A stretch of DNA of 54,482 bases from Verrucomicrobiota bacterium (GTDB lineage Bacteria > Verrucomicrobiota > Verrucomicrobiia > Limisphaerales > JAEYXS01), in assembly GCA_023431185.1 (NCBI GenBank), contig JAEYXS010000077.1, positions 1 through 54,482 of the forward strand, written 5' to 3'. The translations under genes and the position numbers were made by a program. The stretch's first letter is position 1. Each line of letters begins with the position of its first letter. The notes beneath the pieces were generated by a model. That model saw only the letters and a program-made list of their open reading frames with translations. It was not told where the DNA came from and made no database searches. Shown piece by piece: positions 17,065-25,350 of the stretch.

Positions 17065-17093
17065 TGGGCAGCCGGGGTTTGGGCGGCTGCCCA
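17065..17093 (-). promoter_or_regulatory. Stem-loop just upstream of the small secreted protein start
   Basis: Arms TGGGCAGCCG (17065-17074) and CGGCTGCCCA (17084-17093) pair perfectly over ten bases around a nine-base loop. It would end about 12 bases before the ATG in the 5' leader, where no Shine-Dalgarno sequence is seen. Confidence 0.5.
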
Positions 17094-17234
17094 GTTTGGT
17101 CATTGGTGGTTTCGACCAGCAGGGGAACCGGGTGTTCAAAGGGTTTTAGCCTGATCCAGAAAAAAGTTTCGCAGGGCATTTTTCTGTAACCCGGGCTTGG
17201 GTGAAAGCCGTCTAAGCGGTAGCATACAGATACC

Positions 17235-18581
17235 ATGAAAAAGGTCTTCTTTGCCGTCATCCTGTTCCTGGCCGTCCAATTCGCCCAAGCGGCTGCCACC
17301 CCGAACATCCTGGTCATCGTGGCGGATGACTTGGGGTATGCGGACGTGGGCTTCCAAGGCAGCAAGGAAATCCCGACGCCCAACCTGGACAAGCTGGCGA
17401 GGCGTTCCTTGCGCTGCACCAGCGGGTATGTGAGCCATCCGTTTTGCAGTCCGACGCGCGCTGGCTTGATGACCGGGCGGTATCAGCAACGCTTTGGGCA
17501 TGAGAACAATCCGGCGTGGTTGCCGGAGGATACAAAGGCGGGCCTGCCGTTGAGCCAGACGACCTTGCCGCAGGTGCTGAAGACGGCTGGTTACACGACC
17601 GGAGCGGTGGGCAAGTGGCACTTGGGCGCGCATCCGAGTTTTCATCCGAACAAGCGCGGGTTTGATGATTACTTCGGGGCATTGGGGGGCGGGCATGCTT
17701 ACATCCCGCGGGCCAAGGCCGGGGTGGAGTATTCGATACCGCTGGACCGCAACGGCCAGCCGGAGAGTCACACGGAATATCTCACGGACATGTTCGGGCG
17801 CGAGGCGGTGTCCTTCGTGGAGCGCAATCAGAAGAAGCCGTGGTTCCTTTACCTTGCCTTCAATGCGCCGCATACGCCGCTGCAGGCGACCGAGAAGTAT
17901 CTGGAGCGCGTGAAAGGTATCGCGGATGAAAAACGTCGCACGTATGCGGCGATGATCTGTGCGATGGATGATGCGATCGGCCTGGTGCTGGCGAAGCTGG
18001 AGGCGCAGAAGCAAACGGATAATACACTCATCTTTTTCTTCAGTGACAATGGCGGGCCGAGCTTTGCCAATTCCTCGAGTAACGCGCCTTTGCGTGGAGA
18101 CAAGGGGCAGGTGCTGGAAGGCGGCATCCGCGTGCCGTTTCTGGTGTCGTGGCCGGGGAAGTTGCCGAAGGGGAAGGATTATGAGCACGCGGTAAGCTCG
18201 CTCGATGTGTTTGCCACCGCAGCGGGTGTGGCGGGGGCCAAGGTGCCGACGAGCTTGAAGCTGGATTCGGTGAACTTAATTCCGTTCCTCGCCGGTGAGA
18301 AGAAGACGGCTCCGCATGAACACCTCTTCTGGCGTACGGGCGGCGGGGCCAGTCATGCGGTGCGGGCGGGTGATTGGAAGTGGCTTAAGATGGGGGCTGA
18401 AGCGCCGCAGCTATTCAATCTCAAGCAGGACATCGGGGAGAGCCGCAATCTGCTGGCGGAAAAGCCGGACGTGGCAAAGCGGTTGGAGGCGGCGGTGATG
18501 GCGTGGGACAAGGAGTTGGTGGCGCCGTTGTTCGAGAGTCCGAAAGGCGGGGCGAAGGCGAAGCAGAAGAAAAAGGAGTAG
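17235..18581 (+). CDS. Secreted type I sulfatase
   Basis: 448 residues with a signal peptide (about 1-20). Catalytic features are the metal-binding Asp pair in VADDLGYADVG (31-32), the formylglycine site CSPTR with Cys71, GKWHLG near 125-130 and the late FFSDNGGP block. The enzyme removes sulfate esters from a sulfated polysaccharide or glycan in the periplasm or outside the cell, and needs a formylglycine-generating enzyme encoded elsewhere. Length is typical. It is followed by the DUF1549/DUF1553 gene at 197 bases, a common arrangement in marine and soil PVC bacteria. The substrate cannot be told from the sequence. Confidence 0.92.
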   Translation: MKKVFFAVILFLAVQFAQAAATPNILVIVADDLGYADVGFQGSKEIPTPNLDKLARRSLRCTSGYVSHPFCSPTRAGLMTGRYQQRFGHENNPAWLPEDTKAGLPLSQTTLPQVLKTAGYTTGAVGKWHLGAHPSFHPNKRGFDDYFGALGGGHAYIPRAKAGVEYSIPLDRNGQPESHTEYLTDMFGREAVSFVERNQKKPWFLYLAFNAPHTPLQATEKYLERVKGIADEKRRTYAAMICAMDDAIGLVLAKLEAQKQTDNTLIFFFSDNGGPSFANSSSNAPLRGDKGQVLEGGIRVPFLVSWPGKLPKGKDYEHAVSSLDVFATAAGVAGAKVPTSLKLDSVNLIPFLAGEKKTAPHEHLFWRTGGGASHAVRAGDWKWLKMGAEAPQLFNLKQDIGESRNLLAEKPDVAKRLEAAVMAWDKELVAPLFESPKGGAKAKQKKKE

Positions 18582-18778
18582 GGAAGCGACGGACCGCAAC
18601 TGTGTCCGCCGAGGCACATGAAATATTTTAGGACGCACTTCGGATTTTGAGCGTGCTGCGGCTGATTCCGCTGTCGCGGAACACGGCCGCGTTCCAAAGG
18701 CTCGGAGAAAGTTACATCTTCGCGGCACAATCTTCTATTGTTCCGGCGCGGGGCTTGGGGGATACTAGGTTGGTACGC

Positions 18779-21202
18779 ATGAAGTCCCTTATTGTAGCGG
18801 TTTCGTTTGCATTTAGTGCGCTGACTGTGGGCGCGGCGCAGGTGGATTTTTCCCATCAGATCGTGCCCATCTTACGCGAGCATTGCGCGGAGTGTCATGC
18901 GGGCGACAAGAAGAAGGGCGGATTCTCCCTGAACACCAAGGCGGATCTGATGGCGGGGAGTGAGTATGGGCCCGCAGTCGTTCCGCGCCAGAGCAGCAAA
19001 AGCAAGCTCATCGAGGTGTTGACCACGCCGGATGAGGATTCGCGCATGCCGCCGAAAGGGCCGAGGCTTTCGCCTGAGAAGGTGCTGTTGCTAAAGGCGT
19101 GGATCGATGGCGGGGTGCAATGGGAGGAAGGATTCGCTTTCAAGAAACCGGCGTATGAGCCGCCGCTGAAGCCGAGGCGGGTGGAATTGCCCAAGGTGGT
19201 GAAGGGGCGGACGAATGCGGTGGATCGCATTTTGGATGCATATCTGGCGAAGAACAAACTCAAGACTCCGGAGCCGATCGGGGATGCGGAGTTTGCGCGG
19301 CGGGTGCATCTGGATCTGGTGGGCTTGTTGCCGACGCCGGAGGCGTTGGAGAAGTTTCTCGCGGACAAGGGCAAGGACAAGCGGCAGCGGTTGGTGCAGG
19401 AGTTGTTGGATAACGATGTGGCGTACGCGGAGCATTGGTTGACTTTTTGGAACGACCTGCTGCGGAATGATTACATCGGCACGGGTTTCATCACGGGCGG
19501 GCGCAAGCAGATCACAAAGTGGCTCTACACGGCGCTGACGGAGAACAAGCCGTATGACCAGTTCATGCGCGAACTCATCGCGCCACCGACGCCAGCGAGT
19601 GCGGGATTCAGCGAAGGCATTAAGTGGCGCGGGAGCGTGAATGCCTCGCAGACGACGGAGATACAGTTCGCGCAATCGGTGGGGCAATCGCTGTTGGGCA
19701 TCAACCTGAAATGCGCGTCGTGCCATGACAGTTTCATTGATCGCTGGAAGCTGGATGAGGCGTATGGGATGGCGGCGATCATCGCGGAAGAGCCGCTGGA
19801 GATAAACCGGTGTGACAAACCCATCGGCAAGACGGCGAAGGCGGCTTGGTTGTTCCCGGAATTGGGGCAGATCGATGCGAGCAAGCCGGCGAAGGAGCGT
19901 TTGCAGCAATTGGCGGCGTTGATGACGCATCCGGAGAATGGGCGCGTGACGCGGACCATCGTGAACCGTTTTTGGCAGCGCTTGATGGGGCGAGGCATCG
20001 TGCATCCGGTGGATGCGATGCAGTCGGAGCCATGGAATTCTGATCTGCTCGATTACCTCGCGGTGCATCTTTCGGACAACAAGTATGACCTGAAGAAGAC
20101 TTTGGAACTCATCTGCACCTCGCAGGCGTATCAATCCAAGGCGCAAGTGCTGGAGCCGGGCGCGGATGATCATGCGTATGTGTATGCAGGACCGCGCGCC
20201 AAGCGCATGACGGCGGAGCAATTCGTGGATGCGGTGTGGCAACTGACGGGCACTGCTCCGGCGAAGTTCGATGCGGGGATTGTCCGCGGCAAGGCCGAAT
20301 TGAATTCGGCGGCCAAAGTGAACCTGAAGGGGCAGTGGATATGGTCCACCGATAACCAAGGCACCAACGTGGCGAAGGCGGGCGAAGCGATCGCCTTGCG
20401 TCATAAGTTCACGCTGAAGGCATTGCCGGTGCGCGCGGGTGCGGCGGTCTCGGCGGATAACAGCTACACGCTCTTCGTGAACGGAAAAGAGCTGGCGGCG
20501 GATGACGACTGGATGACGGTGGAGCCGGTGGATCTGCTGGGCGGCTTGAAGGCGGGTGCGAACGAGATTTTGCTGGTGGCGAAGAATGCGGGTAATGGGC
20601 CGAATCTCGCGGGGGCGTTCTTTGAAGGGCGTTTGCGTTTTGCGGATGGCGTGGAGCAAGTCATCGGCACGGATACGACGTGGGAATGGACGAAGACTTT
20701 GCCGGATGCGAAGGGGAAGTTCGCCAAGCAGCCGGGTGACTGGAAGCCAGCGGTGGCCGTGGCGACGCCGGAGGTTTGGGTGAAGCGGTTGCAAACGCCG
20801 ATCGCCGCTGCGCTAAACCAGACAGTTTATGCCGAGCTGCCGATGGTGCGGGCCTCTTTGATCAAGGCAGACATGCTGCAACGTACATTGGGGCGGCCGA
20901 ATCGCGATCAGATCGTGACGACGCGGCCGAGTGATTTCAGCACGCTGGAGGCGCTGGATCTGAACAACGGGCAAATCCTGGCGGATTTGCTGGGGAAAGG
21001 TGCAGGCAAGCTGGTGAAGGAGCGGGGAGCCAGCACCGAGGCCGTGGCCCAATGGGTTTACGCCTACGCGCTATCGCGGCCGCCGACCAAGAACGAGCTG
21101 GCGGTAACGCGTGAAGTCCTGGGAGCCAAGCCGACGGAGCAAGGCGTGCAGGATCTGCTTTGGGCGCTGGTGATGATGCCGGAGTTTCAACTTGTGCGCT
21201 GA
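18779..21202 (+). CDS. DUF1549/DUF1553 protein with planctomycete-type cytochrome C domain
   Basis: 807 residues from ATG 18779, chosen because a signal peptide (MKSLIVAVSFAFSALTVGAA) starts here; the open frame reaches upstream to 18647. A heme-type CxxCH (Cys36, Cys39, His40) opens a planctomycete cytochrome C domain, followed by DUF1549 (about 160-360) with a second CxxCH at Cys312/Cys315 and then DUF1553 (about 400-510 and 690-807). An unusual part at about 519-655 (WIWSTDNQ through FVNGKEL to DWKPAVAVA) looks like a beta-sandwich carbohydrate-binding insertion. These proteins are nearly always paired with DUF1501 proteins; here the partner lies two genes downstream. Biochemical role unproven. 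Confidence 0.85.
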   Translation: MKSLIVAVSFAFSALTVGAAQVDFSHQIVPILREHCAECHAGDKKKGGFSLNTKADLMAGSEYGPAVVPRQSSKSKLIEVLTTPDEDSRMPPKGPRLSPEKVLLLKAWIDGGVQWEEGFAFKKPAYEPPLKPRRVELPKVVKGRTNAVDRILDAYLAKNKLKTPEPIGDAEFARRVHLDLVGLLPTPEALEKFLADKGKDKRQRLVQELLDNDVAYAEHWLTFWNDLLRNDYIGTGFITGGRKQITKWLYTALTENKPYDQFMRELIAPPTPASAGFSEGIKWRGSVNASQTTEIQFAQSVGQSLLGINLKCASCHDSFIDRWKLDEAYGMAAIIAEEPLEINRCDKPIGKTAKAAWLFPELGQIDASKPAKERLQQLAALMTHPENGRVTRTIVNRFWQRLMGRGIVHPVDAMQSEPWNSDLLDYLAVHLSDNKYDLKKTLELICTSQAYQSKAQVLEPGADDHAYVYAGPRAKRMTAEQFVDAVWQLTGTAPAKFDAGIVRGKAELNSAAKVNLKGQWIWSTDNQGTNVAKAGEAIALRHKFTLKALPVRAGAAVSADNSYTLFVNGKELAADDDWMTVEPVDLLGGLKAGANEILLVAKNAGNGPNLAGAFFEGRLRFADGVEQVIGTDTTWEWTKTLPDAKGKFAKQPGDWKPAVAVATPEVWVKRLQTPIAAALNQTVYAELPMVRASLIKADMLQRTLGRPNRDQIVTTRPSDFSTLEALDLNNGQILADLLGKGAGKLVKERGASTEAVAQWVYAYALSRPPTKNELAVTREVLGAKPTEQGVQDLLWALVMMPEFQLVR

Positions 21203-21206
21203 GAGT

Positions 21207-22517
21207 ATGCCTGAAGATACTCCAAACGATCCGTTCCCGCAGTTCCCTCAAGGCGTGATAGCGGGTTATCAGCCGATGGACTACAAGCGCTGGATCAGGC
21301 CGTCCAAGTGCTACACTGGGGAGCAAAAATTTCAGCTTTTGCATCTGCTGCGGTCTATCGAGGATGGAAAGCCGGACGACACGAAGCGGCTGCAGGCGGG
21401 ACTCGATCCCAATCTCCGTCTGGCGTTTCAAGGTGACACGGAGTCATTGCTGGAATTTGCTGCCAGGAAAGCACGGCATCCAGATTGCATCCGGGCGATC
21501 GTGGCTGCCGGGGCCGATATTAAAGCGCCCAGGCTGGTTTTGAGCATAATGGAGGGGCAGAATCCCCAATTACTTGATGAGTTTTTGGAAGCCGGTGCTG
21601 CTTGGAATCATGGGCTGGACGATTGGGGTCATGTATTTGAGGCGTGTCGCAGAGGGCCGGATCACCTCGAAATGTTGCAGAAAGCGGGCGTCAGCCTGGA
21701 GATGACGGGCACGTTTTATCAGAACAATAAAAAGGACATCACCAAGGTCACTGCACTCATGTTTGCCGTCGCGTTGGGTGAGGTGGGTAGCGTGAAGTTT
21801 CTTGTGAAAGCGGGTGCCAACCTGGACGCGCGTGATAGCCGGGGGCATACGGCGATGGACTGGGTGAAAACGTTGCGCAGCAAAGCCAAGGCGGAGAAAA
21901 TCATCCAACTACTGGTCGCGGCGGGAGCGATGGATTCGGGTGAGCAGCCTGAGCCAGATACTTCAGCGGGTTTCACAGAGCGCAGTAAATCAGAGGAGTT
22001 CAAGAGGGCTGTAGAACTGGTGAAAGGTCTTGCGAAAGCGACGGCGAAATCTGTCGAGCTGTCTGAGGGGAAGCTGCCGGGAGCGAAGTGTTTCAGCATG
22101 CGTAAGGTGAAGCCGACGCGGGAGTTTTTGAGTGAGGTGAGGGACGCGGTGACGCCGTTGGGTGCGATGGTGTTCTTTTCGGAGAACACTTATGGAGATG
22201 GTCCTGAGGAGCCAATCCTTGTGCTCTTGCCGACGACGGATTATCGGGAAGCTATCATCGCCTTTGAAACGCCCGAGGGGCAGTCCATCGATTCGCTTGA
22301 ACTGAATAAGTGGCTGACGGAGTTGGAACAGACGCAGCCATTTGTCATCACGCATATCAAGCCGGATACGGTCAGGGCAGTGTTCACGACTCCTTTGGTT
22401 GATGCAGAGAGGGTTGCGAAGGCCATCCAGCAGATATGCCCGGAAATGACGGGGATTTCACCGGAATTTGTGAGGAAACTGGAGCAGTCGAGAGAACTAC
22501 ATTTGTGGTGGGATTAG
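21207..22517 (+). CDS. Ankyrin-repeat-like protein
   Basis: 436 residues from ATG 21207, four bases after the DUF1549/DUF1553 stop; no signal peptide. The first half has degenerate ankyrin units: CIRAIVAAGADIKAP (about 105), LLDEFLEAGAAWNHG (130) and the best one, TALMFAVALGEVGSVKFLVKAGANLDARD (about 180-210, with GHTAMDW after). The C-terminal half (about 255-436) is a separate domain ending in LHLWWD, with EEPILVLLPTTDYREAI in the middle; it resembles domains in immunity-like or DUF4253-like proteins but I cannot name it. It interrupts the usual DUF1553-DUF1501 pair and may be a later insertion. Confidence 0.75.
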   Translation: MPEDTPNDPFPQFPQGVIAGYQPMDYKRWIRPSKCYTGEQKFQLLHLLRSIEDGKPDDTKRLQAGLDPNLRLAFQGDTESLLEFAARKARHPDCIRAIVAAGADIKAPRLVLSIMEGQNPQLLDEFLEAGAAWNHGLDDWGHVFEACRRGPDHLEMLQKAGVSLEMTGTFYQNNKKDITKVTALMFAVALGEVGSVKFLVKAGANLDARDSRGHTAMDWVKTLRSKAKAEKIIQLLVAAGAMDSGEQPEPDTSAGFTERSKSEEFKRAVELVKGLAKATAKSVELSEGKLPGAKCFSMRKVKPTREFLSEVRDAVTPLGAMVFFSENTYGDGPEEPILVLLPTTDYREAIIAFETPEGQSIDSLELNKWLTELEQTQPFVITHIKPDTVRAVFTTPLVDAERVAKAIQQICPEMTGISPEFVRKLEQSRELHLWWD

Positions 22518-22591
22518 TTCCCAATCGTCCGTTGATGTGAGATACTAAGTGTGATGAATGATTGCGAAGGACATAGCACTGTGGGAAGGGG

Positions 22592-22636
22592 GCACCCCTC
22601 ATCCTCAATCCTTCTCCCCTCCGAGGGGAGAAGGAG
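22592..22636. repeat. CCCTCTCC/GGAGAGGG palindromic repeat, copy 2
   Basis: CCTTCTCCCCT (22610-22620) and AGGGGAGAAGG (22624-22634) pair perfectly over 11 bases with a CCG loop, preceded by CACCCCTCATCCTC. It is the clearest member of the family that also occurs at 3165 and 26411. Confidence 0.6.
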
Positions 22637-22716
22637 GTTGGGCGGCTGCTGCTTTGTGAGCGCCGTTACGTGTCGTCCGTTAGTGCGTGCAGAAGAATGT
22701 TTTTATTCAAGAAGCC

Positions 22717-24237
22717 ATGAAACCGCAGATTGATCCTACATTGCCGGAAGCGCAGGCGCGGCGGGAGTTTTTGAAGAAGCTTTCCGCGGCGGGTCTAGCC
22801 GCGATGATGACGGGTGAGGTGTCGGTGTTCGGTGCGGATAAGATCGTGCACCCGAAGGCGACGGCGGATACGTGCATCCTGCTGTGGATGGCGGGCGGCA
22901 TGGCGGCGCCGGATACGTTTGATCCGAAGCGGTATGTCCCTTTTGAACCGGGAACGCCAGTGGCGAAGGTGGAGAGTACGTTTCCAACCATCGATACGGT
23001 GGTGGACAACATCAAGATCACGCAGGGGCTGGAGAACATCGCGAAGGTGATGGATCGCGCGACGCTCATCCGCTCGCATATCCAGCCGGACTTGGGGAGC
23101 ATTTTGCACTCGCGGCATCAGTATCACTGGCATACGGGGTATGTGCCGCCGCAGACGGTGGCGTGTCCGCATATCGGCGCGTGGATGTCGAAAGTGCTGG
23201 GGCCGCGCAATCCGGTGATGCCGGCGTTCATCAATATCGGGCAACGGCTGGAAGGTGTGGGTGAGCAGGAAGAGTTGAAGGCTTTCACCACGGCGGGTTT
23301 CTTCGGCACAGAGTTCGGGCCGATGGTGATCCCGTTCCCGGAGGATGCGGCGCAATCAGTACGTCCGCCCAAGGGGATGGAGCCGGGACGGTTCGATAAT
23401 CGCTACAGTCTTTATCGCAAGCTCATCGACAAGAATCCGAAGCGTGATTATCTGAGTGATTACCAACAGGCGTCGATGCTGCGCTCGATGGATAATGCGC
23501 ATCGGTTGTTGAGTTCGCCATCGGCGAAGGCGTTCGACATCACGCAGGAGCCGATCGAGAACATCCGGAAGTATTATCCGGAGTATCAGCCGGGCGTGCG
23601 GTTTGAGGCATCACGTGATCGTTTTGCGGGAACGTATGAAGCGGGGACGATCGGGAAGTTTGGCTTGGGCTGTCTGCTTGCGCGGCGATTGACGGAAGCG
23701 GGGGCGCGGTTCATCGAGGTGTCCACGGAGTATATCCCGTTCTTCAATTGGGATACGCATGAGAATGGTTACTCACGCTTGGTGGCGATGAAGCAGGCGA
23801 TTGACGCGCCGATCGCGCAACTGGTGAAGGATTTGGAAGAGCGCGGGTTGTTGGAGCGGACATTGATCATTGTGGCGAGCGAGTTCAGTCGCGACATGAT
23901 CATGGAGGGCAAGCCGGGCTCGAATGCGAATGATCAGGCGGGCTTCAAGGTGGATACGATCACGGAGATGAAACACTACGGGCAGCACCGGCATTTCACG
24001 GGCGGCTCGTCGGTGTTGATGTTCGGTGGCGGGATGAAGAAAGGCCATGTGCATGGCGCGACGGCGACGGAACGGCCGTTCGTGGCGCAGGGCGAGCCGG
24101 TGTCCATCATGGACCTGCACGCGACAATCTTCACGGCGATGGGGATCAGCCCGAAGACGGCGTATGATATCGAGGGGCGGCCGTTCTATGCGACCGAGGA
24201 TGGGCATGGGAAGGTGGTCAGGGATGTGTTCGCGTAA
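22717..24237 (+). CDS. DUF1501 family protein
   Basis: 506 residues from ATG 22717; a GTG at 22687 is in frame but would only extend the leader. Near the N-terminus is ARREFLKKLSAAGLAAMMTG, a twin-Arg export signal with R15-R16. The body matches DUF1501 proteins: WMAGGMAAPDTFDPK, a long central part and the late EGRPFYA block. DUF1501 proteins belong to the alkaline-phosphatase/sulfatase superfamily and are usually encoded beside DUF1549/DUF1553 proteins; together they are thought to act on polysaccharides, without proof. Here an ankyrin gene and a hairpin repeat lie between the two. Confidence 0.88.
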   Translation: MKPQIDPTLPEAQARREFLKKLSAAGLAAMMTGEVSVFGADKIVHPKATADTCILLWMAGGMAAPDTFDPKRYVPFEPGTPVAKVESTFPTIDTVVDNIKITQGLENIAKVMDRATLIRSHIQPDLGSILHSRHQYHWHTGYVPPQTVACPHIGAWMSKVLGPRNPVMPAFINIGQRLEGVGEQEELKAFTTAGFFGTEFGPMVIPFPEDAAQSVRPPKGMEPGRFDNRYSLYRKLIDKNPKRDYLSDYQQASMLRSMDNAHRLLSSPSAKAFDITQEPIENIRKYYPEYQPGVRFEASRDRFAGTYEAGTIGKFGLGCLLARRLTEAGARFIEVSTEYIPFFNWDTHENGYSRLVAMKQAIDAPIAQLVKDLEERGLLERTLIIVASEFSRDMIMEGKPGSNANDQAGFKVDTITEMKHYGQHRHFTGGSSVLMFGGGMKKGHVHGATATERPFVAQGEPVSIMDLHATIFTAMGISPKTAYDIEGRPFYATEDGHGKVVRDVFA

Positions 24238-24270
24238 GCGGGTTGCACCCGCGGGCCAATGTTTGGGGAA

Positions 24271-24307
24271 ACATCGAACGTCCAACATCCAACTTCCAAC
24301 ATCGAAA
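24271..24307. repeat. CAACATCCAACTTCCAACATCG dispersed repeat
   Basis: Near-repeated units of ACATCGAACGTCCAACATCC and AACTTCCAACATCGAA. A related stretch occurs in the opposite orientation at 42185-42220 (GAAGTTGGATG) and a short remnant near 27830. It carries no gene. Confidence 0.45.
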
Positions 24308-24315
24308 GGGGAAAC

Positions 24316-24331
24316 GTCCCGCGTGCGGGAC
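24316..24331. repeat. GTCCCGC-GT-GCGGGAC palindrome
   Basis: A perfect 7-2-7 palindrome. Its arms are those of the GCGGGAC-nnn-GTCCCGC hairpins at 39382 and 39497, but in inverted order. Confidence 0.5.
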
Positions 24332-24403
24332 GAGACTCTTACGGGCTCGCGATCATTTTTTGGAGGTTGGTGATGGTGGTGGAGAGGGGGCGGGTTTAGG
24401 ATA

Positions 24404-24694
24404 TCATTCTACCTCATCGATGCGGATGGGGATGAGGGAGTGCCAGTCAGCGGAGCGGGTGTAGAGTTCACCATCGCGGGTGAGGAAGGCGATGCAGCGG
24501 CCTTCGAAGAGCATGGGCGGGGTGCAACCGATTTGCTGATCTTTCAAAGTGTGGTAACGGAGGCGGGCAGGCTCGGTGAGCGAGCCTTTGAGGATTTGTT
24601 CCACCATCAAGTCGGCCTTTTGCTGGGTGACCTGGTTGGTGCGGATGGAGAAGTTCTCGGTAGTCAGATTAGTGGACAAAGTTTTCATGATCAT
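24404..24694 (-). CDS. Small protein of unknown function
   Basis: 96 residues from ATG 24694, or 94 from ATG 24688 (MKTLSTNLTT). Composition and charge pattern look like a real soluble protein: a mixed first half (NQVTQQKADLMVEQILKGS) then PPMLFEGRCIAFLTRDGELYTR, with no signal or membrane segment. No family recognised and no clear Shine-Dalgarno sequence. The plus-strand frame across it is judged a mirror. Confidence 0.45.
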   Translation of the reverse strand: MIMKTLSTNLTTENFSIRTNQVTQQKADLMVEQILKGSLTEPARLRYHTLKDQQIGCTPPMLFEGRCIAFLTRDGELYTRSADWHSLIPIRIDEVE

Positions 24695-24802
24695 GGCATG
24701 AAGGCTATTCTACGGTTACCTTTACGGTGTTGGAAGGAATGCTCCGGCGGGCACCTCTCACCCTTGGCTGCTTGGGTCCAAAGGTGGGGAAATGGTAGAA
24801 TA

Positions 24803-24830
24803 CCTCGGCACTTATGTACAAGTGCCGAGG
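24803..24830. repeat. Eleven-base perfect hairpin
   Basis: CCTCGGCACTT (24803-24813) and AAGTGCCGAGG (24820-24830) around ATGTAC. No T-tract follows on either strand, so it is unlikely to be a simple terminator. Confidence 0.5.
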
Positions 24831-24891
24831 TGATTTTAGAGGGGGAAAGGGTGGGGGAGATCGCGGACGGATGGCGAGAAGACCGGGCAGG

Positions 24892-24927
24892 GGGCGCGGG
24901 CCTAGTAACCGTCCTTAGGCCTCGCCC
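24892..24927. repeat. Two-part GC-rich hairpin
   Basis: GGGCG and GGCCTA (24892-24904) pair with TAGGCC and CGCCC (24916-24927) across a small internal loop, giving an 11-base stem around an 11-base loop. Both strands would fold. Confidence 0.45.
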
Positions 24928-25115
24928 GTTTGAAATCACACCCGTGGTGACGCACTGGGCTGTTTTCGGGCCGTCCCCCAAGGGACTGCGGGGAGAGGAT
25001 GAAATGCGGTTTTTGACGGCGGGTTACTTAGGTTCTCAGAGTGGTCTCGGTTTATAAATTATTGGAGATCAACATGTTTCATTCTGAAAATAAAAGTTAT
25101 TCACAGTATTCACAT

Positions 25116-25135
25116 GGACAGCGGTTGTCCTACCC
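25116..25135. repeat. GGACA-TGTCCTACCC repeat, copy 1
   Basis: GGACA, a GCGGT loop, TGTCC and then TACCCC. The same arms and TACCC tail with the complementary loop ACCGC occur at the right window edge (54463). Confidence 0.45.
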
Positions 25136-25350
25136 CCTCTGGTAAGGTGCGAAGTATGAAAGTCGAGGTGGGAGGTATGAAAAAGGGAAAAACGGAAAAC
25201 AAGAGCGCGGGAATGAGGGGAGGAAGGGCAGTGTCACCGCAATGTAACTGTGACAAAATGTTACAGGCTTGCACGACCTGTTTGGGGCTGTATGATGTGG
25301 GACAAAATGGCACACCAGCCGGTGTAACCGGTTGATAGAATGAGAGTTGT

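Larger units (their letters stand above)
24695..25350. other. Large intergenic gap with several strong hairpins
   Basis: 656 bases with no convincing coding frame. It contains an 11-base perfect hairpin at 24803-24830, a second long hairpin at 24892-24927, an AT-rich part (25050-25110) and a palindromic repeat at 25116. No tRNA or known ncRNA signature was seen on either strand. It could hold a non-coding RNA or the corA control region. Confidence 0.5.

Noticed and set aside
19091..20794. Minus-strand frame of 567 codons opposite the DUF1549/DUF1553 gene
   Set aside because: Product is an Arg/His/Gln-rich low-complexity chain, as expected from the antisense of a GC-rich gene.
24892..24940. 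tRNA-like look of a hairpin followed by TTTGAAATC
   Set aside because: No acceptor stem, no anticodon arm of proper length and no GGTTCGAAT-type T-loop could be fitted.
24440..25057. Plus-strand frame of 205 codons across the gap before corA
   Set aside because: It covers the opposite strand of the likely 96-residue gene and then runs through hairpins; no domain is visible.
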